Both the position numbers and the translations under genes were made by a program. The notes under the pieces were generated by a model. The model was not told the origin of the DNA. It ran no database searches and saw only the letters and a program-made list of their open reading frames with translations. From contig NC_059356.1 of assembly GCF_019703515.2 (NCBI RefSeq), positions 24,729,197-24,793,196 on the forward strand: a DNA stretch of 64,000 nt. The letters run 5' to 3'. The stretch's first letter is position 1. Each line of letters opens with the position of its first letter. Shown here in pieces: positions 35,801 to 42,951 of the stretch. This stretch comes from Myxocyprinus asiaticus. Lineage: Eukaryota; Chordata; Actinopteri; Cypriniformes; Catostomidae.

Positions 35801-37106
35801 TGATGTCACATTGTTGTGTGGTGATATTGTATATTGTTTGTGAGCTTGCAGTGTACAGTTCTGCAGTTACAAGACTGTATTCACTGAAACTTAATCACTG
35901 ATTGCATCAGCTGATATGCTTTGTGAATGCAACCCATTGCATAGTAGTGCTCAAATTAATTAGATACTGTATATTCTGTTTATTTAGCAGTTTTAAAGCA
36001 TACAGGCTGTGTAAACAACTATTCAAAGCTCTGTGCCCAATCGATCTGTTATGTCAACGGTATTAGATGCAAATCAGATTAATAGGCAGTCTACACCGAT
36101 CAGCCACAACATTAAAACCACCTGCCTATATTATGTAGGTCCCCCTCGTGCCACCAAAATGGCGCAAACTCGCATCTCAGAAAAGCATTCTGAGATGCTA
36201 TTCTTCTCACCACAATTGTACAGAGCGAGTTACCATAGACTTTGTCATTTTGAACCAGTCTGGCCATTCTCTGTTGATCTCTCTCATCAAGGAATTTCCG
36301 TCCGCAGAACTGCCGCTCATTGGATGTTTTTTGTTTTTGGCAACATTCGGAGTAAATTCTAGCGACAGGAGATCAGCAGTTACAGAAATACTCAAACCAG
36401 CCCATCTGGCACCAACAATCATCCATGTGATTATCTAATCAGCCAATCGTGTGGCAGCAGTGCATAAAATCATGCAGATACAGGTCAGGAGCTTCAGTTA
36501 ATATTCACATCAACCATCAGAAAGGGGAAAAAATTTGATCTCAGTGATATGGACTGTGGCATGATTGCTGGTGCCAGATGGGCTGGTTTGAGTATTTCTG
36601 TAACTGCTGATCTCCTGGGATTTTCATACACAACAGTCTCTAGAATTTACTCAAATTGGTGCCAAAAACAAAAAAATATCCAGTGAGTGGCAGTTCTGTG
36701 GACGGAAATGCCTTGTTGATGAGAGAGGTCAACAGAGAATGGCCAGACTGGTTAGAACTGACAAAGTCTACGGTAACTCTGATAACCACTCTGTACAATT
36801 GTGGTGAGAAGAATATCGTCTCAGAATGCTATTCTGAGATGTGGGTTGGTGCTATTTTGGCGGCATGAGGGGGACTACACAATATTAGGAAGGTGGTTTT
36901 AATGTTGTGGCTGATTGGTGTATATGCTTTTCTGAGGATTTTTTTTTTTAATTTTCTTATTCTTTTAGGTGGCTCCCTCCTCTGCTTCTGCTCCAGAGGA
37001 CAGCTTCCACCCAGGAAATCTTTTCAGGCAGTTAGCCGATCAAGAAGAGGAATCTGCAGCCCCCTCTCTCTTTAAATTAGGCTGGCTTTCTGGCATGGCC
37101 AAATAA
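4590..37106 (+). CDS. cog1: Conserved oligomeric Golgi complex subunit 1 (COG1), 14 exons
   Basis: COG1 is a subunit of the eight-member COG tethering complex on the cytosolic face of the Golgi, needed for retrograde vesicle docking and normal glycosylation. The family match runs end to end. Exons: 4590-4898, 23893-24140, 24223-24404, 24613-24783, 27330-27486, 27811-28021, 29807-30589, 31097-31243, 32699-32860, 33034-33158, 33251-33359, 33523-33632, 35524-35605, 36969-37106. All junctions are GT-AG and phases agree, giving 2934 bp and 977 aa; the human protein is about 980 aa. Exon 1 encodes the conserved VGERYRDLI segment of the Vps51-like N-terminal region. The C-terminus keeps FKLGWLS. I chose the ATG at 4590 because homology begins there; an in-frame ATG at 4560 is possible. 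Intron 1 is about 19 kb owing to nested transposons. No lesion is seen in the exons. Confidence 0.95.
5130..5400 (+). repeat. Left inverted arm of the 18.7 kb element
   Basis: This segment reappears reversed at about 22990-23320, including ACGTTCGACATT, the motif AATTTTTATGGCCATA in reverse, and TGCTCCGATGCGCTTTGACT. Matches are long with scattered differences, so the two arms have diverged. The right arm carries several hundred extra bases outside the shared part. Confidence 0.85.
5787..5905. repeat. (AT)n and (TACA)n microsatellite in L1 3' region
   Basis: A pure AT dinucleotide run of about 55 bp is followed by ATACAT/ACATACAT tracts. It lies between the ORF2 stop and the poly(A) end of the L1. 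The long open frame read through it is low-complexity and not a gene. Confidence 0.9.
5921..9677 (-). pseudogene. L1 ORF2: endonuclease and reverse transcriptase, broken
   Basis: Reading from 9677: an APE-type endonuclease starting SLSTWNVN, with FLQETYL (metal-binding Glu), GGDFNLLMD and SDHALV (catalytic His). The reverse transcriptase follows, with [18 protein letters not shown] and the active site YADD near 7615. A C-terminal Cys/His motif (CWRC ... HVFWWC) sits near 6330-6300. The frame is broken several times (about 9400, 8340, 8025, 7710, 7360 and 6900), so it is dead. The usual WNVNGLG motif reads WNVNVLG here. Confidence 0.9.
9700..10660 (-). other. Inter-ORF region of the L1
   Basis: There is no coding sequence. 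It holds two to three diverged copies of a block of about 180-250 bp, recognised by CTCCAGCCGCT followed by GGCGGA and then an A-rich run (about 10268-10330 and 10540-10600). The repeats belong to the element and are not host regulatory sites. Confidence 0.5.
10660..11493 (-). pseudogene. L1 ORF1 RNA-binding protein, broken
   Basis: The start [12 protein letters not shown] is at 11493. A predicted coiled-coil rich in heptad Leu/Ile follows, then [15 protein letters not shown], the RRM signature of L1 ORF1 nucleic-acid chaperones. After about 10957 the frame shifts and the C-terminal domain (segment [10 protein letters not shown] near 10850) continues to about 10660. It is non-functional as it stands. 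Confidence 0.85.
11633..12310 (+). repeat. Tandem array of ~142-bp units, left side of the large element
   Basis: Five units start at about 11633, 11775, 11917, 12059 and 12201. Each begins GGCTGTAGTAACTTC-like and contains CAGGTGAGATTATTACAGTATGATC. A further unit at about 5448-5605 was separated by the L1 insertion. The same unit occurs inverted at 22290-22990. Units differ by a few bases each. Confidence 0.9.
12599..12685 (-). pseudogene. Fragment of a LINE reverse transcriptase
   Basis: About 29 codons read [10 protein letters not shown] ... [15 protein letters not shown]. This is the segment downstream of the catalytic YADD in reverse transcriptases of fish L2/Rex-like LINEs. Nothing else of the element is readable, so it is a small relic inside the core of the large structure. 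Confidence 0.55.
12848..12955 (-). repeat. LTR-like end, copy 1 (partial)
   Basis: About 108 bp match 21091-21205 in the same orientation, beginning GTTGAGACAGGCTGAAGACA. On the minus strand it contains AATAAATACTGCACTTGGG, a polyadenylation-type R region. It directly follows the minus-strand ORF at 12920-13580. I infer the 3' end of an LTR element; a LINE 3' end is the alternative. Confidence 0.5.
12920..13580 (-). pseudogene. Repeat-built Pro/Ala/Ser-rich reading frame, retroelement-derived
   Basis: An open minus-strand frame carries two sets of tandem peptide repeats: [14 protein letters not shown] units (about five), then [16 protein letters not shown] units (about eight), followed by a Pro/Ser-rich tail and the basic block KRKRRRR near 13008. 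The DNA repeat unit is about 27-39 bp, based on GGCAACATGGCATGA. Because of the repeats, other frames on both strands also stay open. There is no catalytic motif. Its place next to an LTR-like end suggests a retroelement accessory or Gag-like product, not a host gene. Confidence 0.45.
14010..15348 (+). pseudogene. DIRS Gag-like protein, frameshifted
   Basis: The N-terminal part has a CxxC ... CxxC cluster (CVVCMDL ... CSHCLAL) and an acidic stretch. It loses frame near 14320, and the protein continues in other frames from about 14468 ([10 protein letters not shown]) and 14665 (the conserved-looking helical body with [19 protein letters not shown]), ending at a TAA near 15345. By position and composition it is the DIRS ORF1 product. 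At least two frameshifts are present. Confidence 0.75.
15920..17601 (+). pseudogene. DIRS reverse transcriptase and RNase H, broken
   Basis: Reverse transcriptase motifs in order: [46 protein letters not shown], and the active site YINDWLI, where DIRS elements normally have Y-x-D-D. The first catalytic Asp is Asn (AAT at about 16513). RNase H-like motifs follow ([25 protein letters not shown]) from 17034 on. Frame changes near 16400 and 17030-17260 split it, so it is not functional. Confidence 0.88.
17750..18754 (+). pseudogene. DIRS tyrosine recombinase, broken
   Basis: The N-terminal core-binding part is read at 17760-18069 across a frameshift, and the catalytic part at 18083-18754. The HSTRGMA motif (HxxR) and FVRYYWLDV with the Tyr nucleophile are present. 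The first catalytic Arg, expected within ASAKRVSDL in this family, is His here (CAT at about 18190), a CpG-type change. This enzyme would integrate the circular DNA intermediate; this copy is inactive. Confidence 0.85.
18901..20482 (+). mobile_element. Tc1-like transposon, family A copy 2 (inside DIRS)
   Basis: It has the same CAGGTGCATCTCAATAAA ends as 2792-4374, flanked by TA (18899-18900 and 20483-20484). The plus-strand orientation is opposite to copy 1. Its position inside the DIRS right portion makes it younger than the DIRS insertion. Confidence 0.94.
19164..20201 (+). pseudogene. Tc1-like transposase with two nonsense codons
   Basis: The frame is colinear from [10 protein letters not shown] to the terminal APTKY without a frameshift. 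It is interrupted by TGA at about 19359 (after RKKC) and TGA at about 19686 (after GPRV, in place of Trp). The catalytic triad positions [14 protein letters not shown] and SIENLWG are intact. It is the least damaged family A transposase in the window, though usual NPIENLWG reads NSIENLWG. Confidence 0.9.
21091..21470 (-). repeat. LTR-like sequence, copy 2
   Basis: Read on the minus strand it starts TGTCATGTTTTAA and ends near CTGTCTCAAC. A TATA-like TATTTAAG lies near 21270, and AATAAATACTGCACTTGG near 21160. It shares its last ~115 bp with 12848-12955. It looks like a complete LTR of a retroelement whose other parts (12848-13580) lie across the DIRS insertion; a solo LTR is the alternative. 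Confidence 0.5.
21471..22289. other. Core of the large element, no gene seen
   Basis: AT-rich sequence without open frames of note. It joins the LTR-like copy to the right-hand 142-bp array. I see no transposase remnant. Confidence 0.4.
22290..22990 (-). repeat. Tandem array of ~142-bp units, right side (inverted)
   Basis: About five units are in inverted orientation relative to 11633-12310, recognisable by GTTACTACAACCTTTAGAATG and CTGTAATAATCTCACCTGTAG. Together with the left array they form the subterminal inverted part of the 18.7 kb structure. Confidence 0.9.
23477..23715 (+). repeat. Two ~140-bp direct copies near the right end of the large element
   Basis: Two units begin AAATATTCAATAACTT (about 23477 and 23617), each containing GTGTAGTGTCACCAAAATCA. 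They are absent from the left arm, so the two ends of the element are not equal in length. Confidence 0.8.
24822..27000. mobile_element. TTAA-type MITE with long inverted ends, in cog1 intron 4
   Basis: The left end (24822-25034) reads AAAGGGATAGTTTCCTCAAA and carries the CTCACC/ACCCTCATGGCATCCCAGATGTG motif. The right end (about 26735-27000) is the inverted equivalent, ending near GGGTGAACTGTTCCTTT. The left border TTAAAGGG suggests a TTAA target, as in piggyBac-like and Kolobok-like elements. It is interrupted by an LTR-like insertion at 25039-26522. Confidence 0.75.
25039..26522. mobile_element. Solo LTR-like insertion inside a MITE
   Basis: The sequence begins TGTAAAAAGG and ends CCTTACA, a TG...CA pair, flanked by ATAT on both sides (25035-25038 and 26523-26526). 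The other arm of the same MITE shows the uninterrupted site GCGATATGATAGG in reverse, which proves an insertion with a 4-bp duplication. About 1.48 kb; no coding region was seen. A 66-bp block around GATTTGCAATTTATCAC is duplicated in tandem near 26330-26460. Confidence 0.6.
27500..27722 (+). mobile_element. Truncated TTAA-type MITE in cog1 intron 5
   Basis: It begins TTAAAGGGATAGTTCACCCC, the standard left end of this family, followed by ACTCACCCTCATG. The right terminal motif is not reached before 27722, so the copy is incomplete. It ends about 90 bp before cog1 exon 6. Confidence 0.7.
28378..28860 (+). mobile_element. LTR plus leader of an LTR retrotransposon, cog1 intron 6
   Basis: A 228-bp TG...CA LTR (28378-28605) is followed one base later by TGGTGCCGAAACCCGGGA, a primer-binding-site-like 18-mer complementary to a tRNA 3' end. 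GC-rich leader sequence then runs to about 28860. The GC content differs sharply from the surrounding intron. Gag and pol are absent. Confidence 0.65.
29001..29121. repeat. Short foldback element in cog1 intron 6
   Basis: The arms CCGCACACTGATGCTGCTTG ... AAACAATTTAATT and AATTAAATTGTTTATTC ... AGCAGTGTGTGG are inverted copies of about 38 bp. The loop contains CCTGACGAAGGTTGCAAG. It looks like a miniature foldback transposon. Confidence 0.65.
29140..29556 (-). mobile_element. tRNA-derived SINE, cog1 intron 6
   Basis: The minus strand from 29556 begins GGGGCCTGGGTAGCTCAGTG, an A-box-like tRNA head, followed by the B-box-like GAGTTTGAATCC. A T-rich stretch near 29140 is the A-rich tail. Matching GTTTCTTGTTTTTTT flanks on both sides (about 29126-29140 and 29561-29575) are the target duplication. 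The tRNA part is inside a SINE and is not a functional tRNA gene. Confidence 0.8.
30677..30980. mobile_element. TTAA-type MITE in cog1 intron 7
   Basis: Left end TTAAGGTGATAGTTAATGTA with ACTCACCCTCATGTTGTTCC, and the inverted right end GGTGAGTAAATAATGACAG ... TTTGGGTGAACTAACCCT. About 300 bp and nearly a full palindrome. Same family as the elements at 24822, 27500, 50160 and 57183. Confidence 0.8.
31312..32510. mobile_element. TAGGGCTGTC-ended DNA transposon in cog1 intron 8
   Basis: Inverted termini TAGGGCTGTCGATTTAA and its complement ending TTGACAGCCCTA, with TTAATTA-rich subterminal sequence on both sides. No transposase frame survives. A SINE fragment lies inside. I could not see a clear target duplication. 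Such ends are typical of fish hAT-like non-autonomous elements, which is inference. Confidence 0.7.
32158..32245 (+). mobile_element. tRNA-derived SINE fragment
   Basis: GTGGTTAGCACTGTCGCCTC and GGGTTCGAGTCCCGGCT are the A- and B-box region of fish tRNA-derived SINEs, followed by TGTGGAGTTTGCATG. The 5' head and the tail are missing. It is inserted in the TAGGGCTGTC element. Confidence 0.75.
33817..35150. mobile_element. hAT-type element with 8-bp target duplication, cog1 intron 12
   Basis: Flanked by identical ACTAACAT (33809-33816 and 35151-35158), the 8-bp duplication typical of hAT. The ends are CAGTGCCGGCC and, reversed, CAGTGGCGAATT, matching the short hAT terminal repeat. Internal open frames are short; no hAT transposase was recognised. 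1334 bp, so non-autonomous. Confidence 0.85.
36094..36920. mobile_element. Palindromic MITE in cog1 intron 13
   Basis: Ends CACCGATCAGCCAC and GTGGCTGATTGGTG, flanked by TA (36092-36093 and 36921-36922). The two halves (about 36094-36420 and 36570-36920) are inverted copies of each other, including ACATTAAAACCACCTGCC. Its right end is 48 bp from cog1 exon 14, so the branch-point region of that intron partly borders transposon sequence. Open frames in it are shadows of the palindrome. Confidence 0.88.
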
Positions 37107-37170
37107 CATTTTAAAGTTGATAATTTTTTTAAATGTACATACAATTGTCTGTAAAATAAGATATACATGT

Positions 37171-37176
37171 AATAAA
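37171..37176 (+). terminator. Polyadenylation signal of cog1
   Basis: AATAAA occurs 65 bp after the cog1 stop codon (TAA, 37104-37106), the expected distance for a short 3' untranslated region. Confidence 0.6.
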
Positions 37177-37444
37177 AAATACATTTTGAAATGTAAAAAT
37201 GGTGTCCTGTCTTGGCAATTTCTCAAAAAAACCATTCAGTTTGATGATATATAGAGAAATTGCAATGCAAAACATATAAAAGGGAGAGCTTGGCCAAAAA
37301 TTAACCATTTATGTTTATCACTATAACTTGTATTTTATGGCATTTTACAAATTTTTCCTCATTCAAATTAAGATGATACAATGTAGTGCACAGTATACAT
37401 AGTTTACAGTATATACAGTATGTGAGTATGTATGTATGAATGTA

Positions 37445-37480
<36 letters not shown>

Positions 37481-39035
37481 CAGGTGCTGGTCATATAATT
37501 AGAATATCATCAAAAAGTTGATTTATTTCACTAATTCCATTCAAAAAGTGAAACTTGTATATTATATTCATTCATTACACACAGACTGATATATTTCAAA
37601 TGTTTATTTTTTTTAATTTTGATGATTATAACTGACAACTAAGGAAAATCCCAAATTCAGTATCTCAGAAATTTAGAATATTGTGAAAAGGTTCAATATT
37701 GAAGACACCTGGTGCCACACTCTAATCAGCTAATTAACTCAAAACACCTGCAAAGGCCTTTAAATGGTCTCTCAGTCTAGTTCTGTATGCTACACAATCA
37801 TGGGGAAGACTGCTGATTTGACAGTTGTCCAAAAGACGACCATTGACACGTTGCACAAGGAGGGCAAGACACAAAAGAGGCTGGCTGTTCACAGAGCTCT
37901 GTGTCCAAGCACATTAATAGAGAGGCGAAGGGAAGGAAAAGATGTGGTAGAAAAAAGTGTACAAGCAATAGGGATAACCGCACCCTGGAGAGGATTGTGA
38001 AACAAAACCCATTCAAAAATGTGGGGGAGAACCACTATGCACAGACGTATGCAAGACATGGGTTTCAGCTGTCGCATTCCTTGTGTCAAGCCACTCTTGA
38101 ACAACAGACAGCGTCTGAAGCGTCTCGCCTGGGCTAAAGACAAAAAGGACTGGACTGCTGCTGAGTGGTCCAAAGTTATGTTCTCTGAAAGTAAATTTTG
38201 CATTTCCTTTGGAAATCAGGGTTCCAGAGTCTGGAGGAAGAGAGGAGAGGCACACAATCCACGTTGCTTGAGGTCCAGTGTAAAGTTTCCACAGTCAGTG
38301 ATGGTTTGGGGTGCCATGTCATCTGCTGGTGTTGGTCCACTGTGTTTTCTGAGGTCCAAGGTCAACGCAGCCGTATACCAGGAAGTTTTAGAGCACTTCA
38401 TGCTTCCTGCTGCTGACCAACTTTATGGAGATGCAGATTTCATTTTCCAACAGGACTTGGCACCTGCACACAGTGCCAAAGCAACCAGTATCTGGTTTAA
38501 GGACCATGGTATCCCTATTCTTAATTGGCCAGCAAACTCGCCTGACCTTAACCCCATAGAAAATCTATGGGGTATTGTGAAGAGGAAGATGCGATATGCC
38601 AGACCCAACAATGCAGAAGAGCTGAAGGCCACTATCAGAGCAACCTGAGCTCTCATAACACCTGAGCAGTGCCACAGACTGATCGACTTCATGCCACGCC
38701 GCATTGCTGCAGTAATTCAGGCAAAAGGAGCCCCAACTAAGTATTGAGTGCTGTACATGCTCATACTTTTCATGTTCATACTTTTCAGTTGGCCAAGATT
38801 TCTAAAAATCCTTTCTTTGTATTGGTCTTAAGTAATATTCTAATTTTCTGAGATACTGAATTTGGGATTTTCCTTAGTTGTCAGTTATAATCATCAAAAT
38901 TAAAAGAAATAAACATTTGAAATATATCAGTCTGTATGTAATGAATGAATATAATATACAAGTTTCACTTTTTGAATGGAATTAGTGAAATAAATCAACT
39001 TTTTGATGATATTCTAATTATATGACCAGCACCTG
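37481..39035 (+). mobile_element. Tc1-like transposon, family B
   Basis: Ends CAGGTGCTGGTCATATAATT and its complement, bordered by TA within a TA microsatellite. Long inverted repeats carry AATATCATCAAAAAGTTG. It is related to family A but clearly distinct at the termini. It abuts family A copy 3 (39042) with only a few bases between. Confidence 0.92.
37764..38745 (+). pseudogene. Family B Tc1-like transposase, broken
   Basis: The N-terminus MVSQSSSVCYTIMGKTADL lines up with family A. A short deletion and frame change follow near 37880. The catalytic region runs from 38019 to a TGA at 38646, and the tail ending APTKY is read to 38745. The first catalytic Asp codon is deleted: the site reads FSESKF where family A has [15 protein letters not shown] and NPIENLWG remain. 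Confidence 0.88.
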
Positions 39036-39041
39036 TATATA

Positions 39042-40626
39042 CAGGTGCATCTCAATAAATTAGAATGTCGTGGAAAAGTTCATTTATTTAAGTAATTCAA
39101 CTCAAATTGTGAAACTCGTGTATTAAATAAATTCAATGCACACAGACTGAAGTAGTTTAAGTCTTTGGTTCTTTTAATTGTGATGATTTTGGCTCACATT
39201 TAACAAAAACCCACCAATTCACTATCTCAAAAAATTAGAATACATCATAAGACCAATAAAAAAAACATTTTTAGTGAATTGTTGGCCTTCTGGAAAGTAT
39301 GTTCATTTACTGTATATGTACTCAATACTTGGTAGGGGCTCCTTTTGCTTTAATTACTGCCTCAATTCGGCGTGGCATGGAGGTGATCGGTTTGTGGCAC
39401 TGCTGAGGTGGTATGGAAGCCCAGGTTTCTTTGACAGTGGCCTTCAGCTCAACTGCATTTTTTGGTCTCTTGTTTCTCATTTTCCTCTTGACAATACCCC
39501 ATAGATTCTCTATGGGGTTCAGGTCTGGTGAGTTTGCTGGCCAGTCAAGCACATCAACACCATGGTCATTTAACCAACTTTTGGTGCTTTTGGCAGTGTG
39601 GGCAGGTGCCAGATCCTGCTGGAAAATGAAATCAGCATCTTTAAAAAGCTGGTCAGCAGAAGGAAGCATGAAGTGCTCCAAAATTTCTTGCTAAACGGGT
39701 GCAGTGACTTTGGTTTTCAAAAAACACAATGGACCAACACCAGCAGATGACATTGCACCCCAAATCATCACAGACTGTGGAAACTTAACACTGGACTTCA
39801 AGCAACTTGGGCTATGAGCTTCTCCACCCTTCCTCCAGACTCTAGGACCTTGGTTTCCAAATGAAATACAAAACTTGCTCTCATCTGAAAAGAGGACTTT
39901 GGACCACTGGGCAACAGTCCAGTTCTTCTTCTCCTTAGCCCAGGTAAGACGCCTCTGACGTTGTCTGTGGTTCAGGAGTGGCTTAACAAGAGGAATACAG
40001 ACAACTGTAGCCAAATTCCTTGACACGTCTGTGTGTGGTGGCTCTTGATGCCTTGACCCCAGCCTCAGTCCATTCCTTGTGAAGTTCTCCCAAATTCTTG
40101 AATCGATTTTGCTTGACAATCCTCATAAGGCTGCGGTTCTCTCGGTTGGTTGTGCATCTTTTTCTTCCACACTTTTTCCTTCCACTCAACTTTCTGTTAA
40201 CATGCTTGGATACAGCACTCTGTGAACAACCAGCTTCTTTGGCAATGAATGTTTGTGGCTTACCCTCCTTGTGAAGGGTGTCAATGATTGTCTTCTGGAC
40301 AACTGTCAGATCAGCAGTCTTCCCCATGATTGTGTAGCCTAGTGAACCAAACTGAGAGACCATTTTGAAGGCTCAGGAAACCTTTGCAGGTGTTTTGAGT
40401 TGATTAGCTGATTGGCATGTCACCATATTCTAATTTTTTGAGATAGTGAATTGGTGGGTTTTTGTTAAATGTGAGCCAAAATCATCACAATTAAAAGAAC
40501 CAAAGACTTAAACTACTTCAGTCTGTGTGCATTGAATTTATTTAATACATGAGTTTCACAATTTGAGTTGAATTACTGAAATAAATGAACTTTTCCACAA
40601 CATTCTAATTTATTGAGATGCACCTG
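39042..40626 (-). mobile_element. Tc1-like transposon, family A copy 3
   Basis: CAGGTGCATCTCAATAAA ends flanked by TA (39040-39041 and 40627-40628). The minus-strand transposase spans 40363 to 39322 and is broken by a one-base insertion near 40003 and a TAG near 39693 (the Tyr codon of VYQE). Otherwise it is very close to copy 1. Confidence 0.93.
39322..40363 (-). pseudogene. Tc1-like transposase of family A copy 3
   Basis: All domains are present in order: helix-turn-helix, basic GRKKCGRKR, then [14 protein letters not shown] and NPIENLWG. One frameshift and one nonsense codon split it into three readable parts. Inactive, but recently so, given the close match to the other copies. Confidence 0.88.
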
Positions 40627-40644
40627 TATATATATACACACACA

Positions 40645-41470
40645 CAGGGTTGGGAGGGTTACTTTTGAAATGTATTCCACTACAGATTACAGAATTCATG
40701 CTGTAAAATGTAATTTGTAATGTATTCCGTTAGATTACTCAAGGTCAGTAACGTATTCTAAATCCTTTGGATTACTTCTTCAGCACTGGTAGATTTTTTC
40801 ACTTGTTTTGACTATGAAAACTCTGCCAGTACAGTAAGACAAAATACACATGTTAAAAATACATTCTCTGAAAAACCTAAATATCTTATGCAGTGTTGTT
40901 TCTAAAACAAGATAAATCAAATTGATCTTGTTTTAAGGATTTTCAGATATTTTTACAGGAAAACAATACAAAAATTATTATCAAGAATATGATTTTTGCC
41001 CTAATATCAAAGGTCTTACTAGAAAAAAGAAATTATGATCCAACGTGAATTTTCTTGATAAAAATCGTGCCTGGTAACGTGCATGTAAAATGGCTAGAAA
41101 TAGCATTTTAGCTTTGCGTAAAGCTGACAGTTTATTTCTATTTCTTCTGCTCCAAACTTCAAACGTACTTCTCTGTCTGCTCGTATGAATGTATCACATC
41201 ATAAGAAAGTGTTTCACCGCTGTTCAAACGCTCTTTGGATCGCGTCATTTATATGTATAAATGTTTTCCATCTGAAAGGACTAAATATTCAATTAAACAA
41301 ATGACAATAAAATACAAAGTAATCTCTTCAGTAATCAAAATACTTTTTGAATGTAACTGTATTCTAATTATCAATGATTTCAATTGTAACTGTAGTGGAA
41401 TATAGTTACTAATATTTTGTATTTTAAATACGTAATCCCGTTACATGTATTTCGTTACACCCCAACCCTG
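40645..41470. mobile_element. CAGGGTTGGG-ended MITE
   Basis: Inverted termini CAGGGTTGGGAGGGTTAC and, reversed, CAGGGTTGGGGTGTAACG enclose 826 bp of AT-rich non-coding sequence. It lies between simple repeats (ACAC on the left, TATA on the right), so a target duplication cannot be judged. Such termini are common in fish hAT-like non-autonomous elements. Confidence 0.7.
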
Positions 41471-41516
<46 letters not shown>

Positions 41517-41942
41517 CACGTGTGCATTTACAGTATATGTCTGTATGTGTATGGAAATATATGTCTGTGTATTCAGACCCCTTCATTTTTTTTTTCACAT
41601 TTTATGTTGCAGCCTTCCACTAAAATGCTTTAAATTATTAATTATTTTCACATCAGTCTACACTCCATACCCCATAATGACAAAGCAAAAACCCAATTTT
41701 TGAAAACTTTGCAAATTTATTAAAAAGAAGAAACTGAAATATCACATTGGCATAAGTATTCAGACCCTTTGCTAGGACACTTGAAATTTAGCTCAGGTGC
41801 ATTCCATTTTTTAGATGTTTCTACAGTTTGATTGGAGTCCACCTGTGGAAAATTCAATTGATTGGACATTATTTGGAAAGGCACACACCTGTCTATATAA
41901 GGTCTCACAGCTGAAAATGCATATCAGAGCAAAAACCAAGCC

Positions 41943-42772
41943 ATGAGGTCAAAGGAACTGCCTGCAGAGCTCAGAGACAGGATTGTGTCGAGGCACAGAT
42001 CTGGGGAAGGCTACAAAAATATTTCGGCTGCATTGAAGGTTCCCAAGAGCACAGTGGCCTCCATAATTCTTAAATGGAAGAAATTTGGAACAACCAGGAC
42101 TCTTCTTAGAGCTGGCCGCCCGTCTCTCCTCAGTGCAAGACAGATGAAAACCCGTTGGAATTTGCAAAAGAAGTACCTAAAGGACTCTCAGACTGTGAGA
42201 AACAAGATTCTCTGGTCTGATGAAATGAAGATTGAACTGTTTGGCCTCAATTCCAGGCGTTATGTCTTTAGTAGACCAGGCACCGCTCATCATCTGCACA
42301 ATACCATCCCAACGTTGAAGCTTGGTGGTGGGAGCATCATGCTGTGGGGGTATTTTTCAGCGATAGGGACTGAGGGAACTGGTCAGGGTTGAAGGAAAGC
42401 TGAACGCAGCAAAATACAGAGATATCCTTGATGAAAACCTGGTCCAGAGCACTCAGGGCCTCAGACTGGGCTGAAGGTTCACCTTCTAACAGGACAATGA
42501 CCCTAAGCACACAGCCAAGACAATGCAAGAGTGGCTTAGGGACAACTCTGTGAATGTCCTTGAGTGGCCCAGCCAGAGCCCGTACTTAAACCCAATCGAA
42601 CACCTCTGAAGAAACCTGAAAATGGCTGTCCACCAACGGTCCCCATCCAGCCTGACAGAGCTTGAGAGGATCTGCAGAGAAGAATGGCAGAAACTCCCCA
42701 AATCCAGGTGTGCAAAGCTTGTCGCATCATACCCAAAAAGACTTGACGCTGTAATTGTTGCCAAAGGAGTTA
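41943..42772 (+). pseudogene. Family C Tc1-like transposase, internally deleted
   Basis: The N-terminal paired-like helix-turn-helix starts MRSKELPAELRDRI. After GRPS a deletion joins directly to the catalytic part, with LWSDEMKIELFG (first Asp) and GGGSIMLWGYF. A TGA at about 42390, further stops, NDPKHTAKT (second Asp region) and NPIEHL follow in shifted frames. Family C-like transposases are usually about 340 aa; this copy cannot make one. Confidence 0.85.
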
Positions 42773-42951
42773 AGGGTCTGAATAATTATGTCAATGTGAT
42801 ATGTCATTTGTTTATTTTTAATACATTTGCAAAGTTATCAAAAATCTTTTATTTTTTATTTTTTAATTTCTCATTATGGGGTATGGAGTGTAGATTGTTG
42901 TGAAAAAAAATAAATAATTTAAAGCATTTTAGCATAAGGCTGCAACATTTA

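Noticed and set aside
36033..36868. Several open frames of 60-110 codons upstream of cog1 exon 14
   Set aside because: They fall inside the arms of a palindromic MITE and have no protein motifs.
41417..41703. Frames with Tyr-Ile and Cys-Val runs
   Set aside because: Microsatellite translations at the edge of Tc1 family C.
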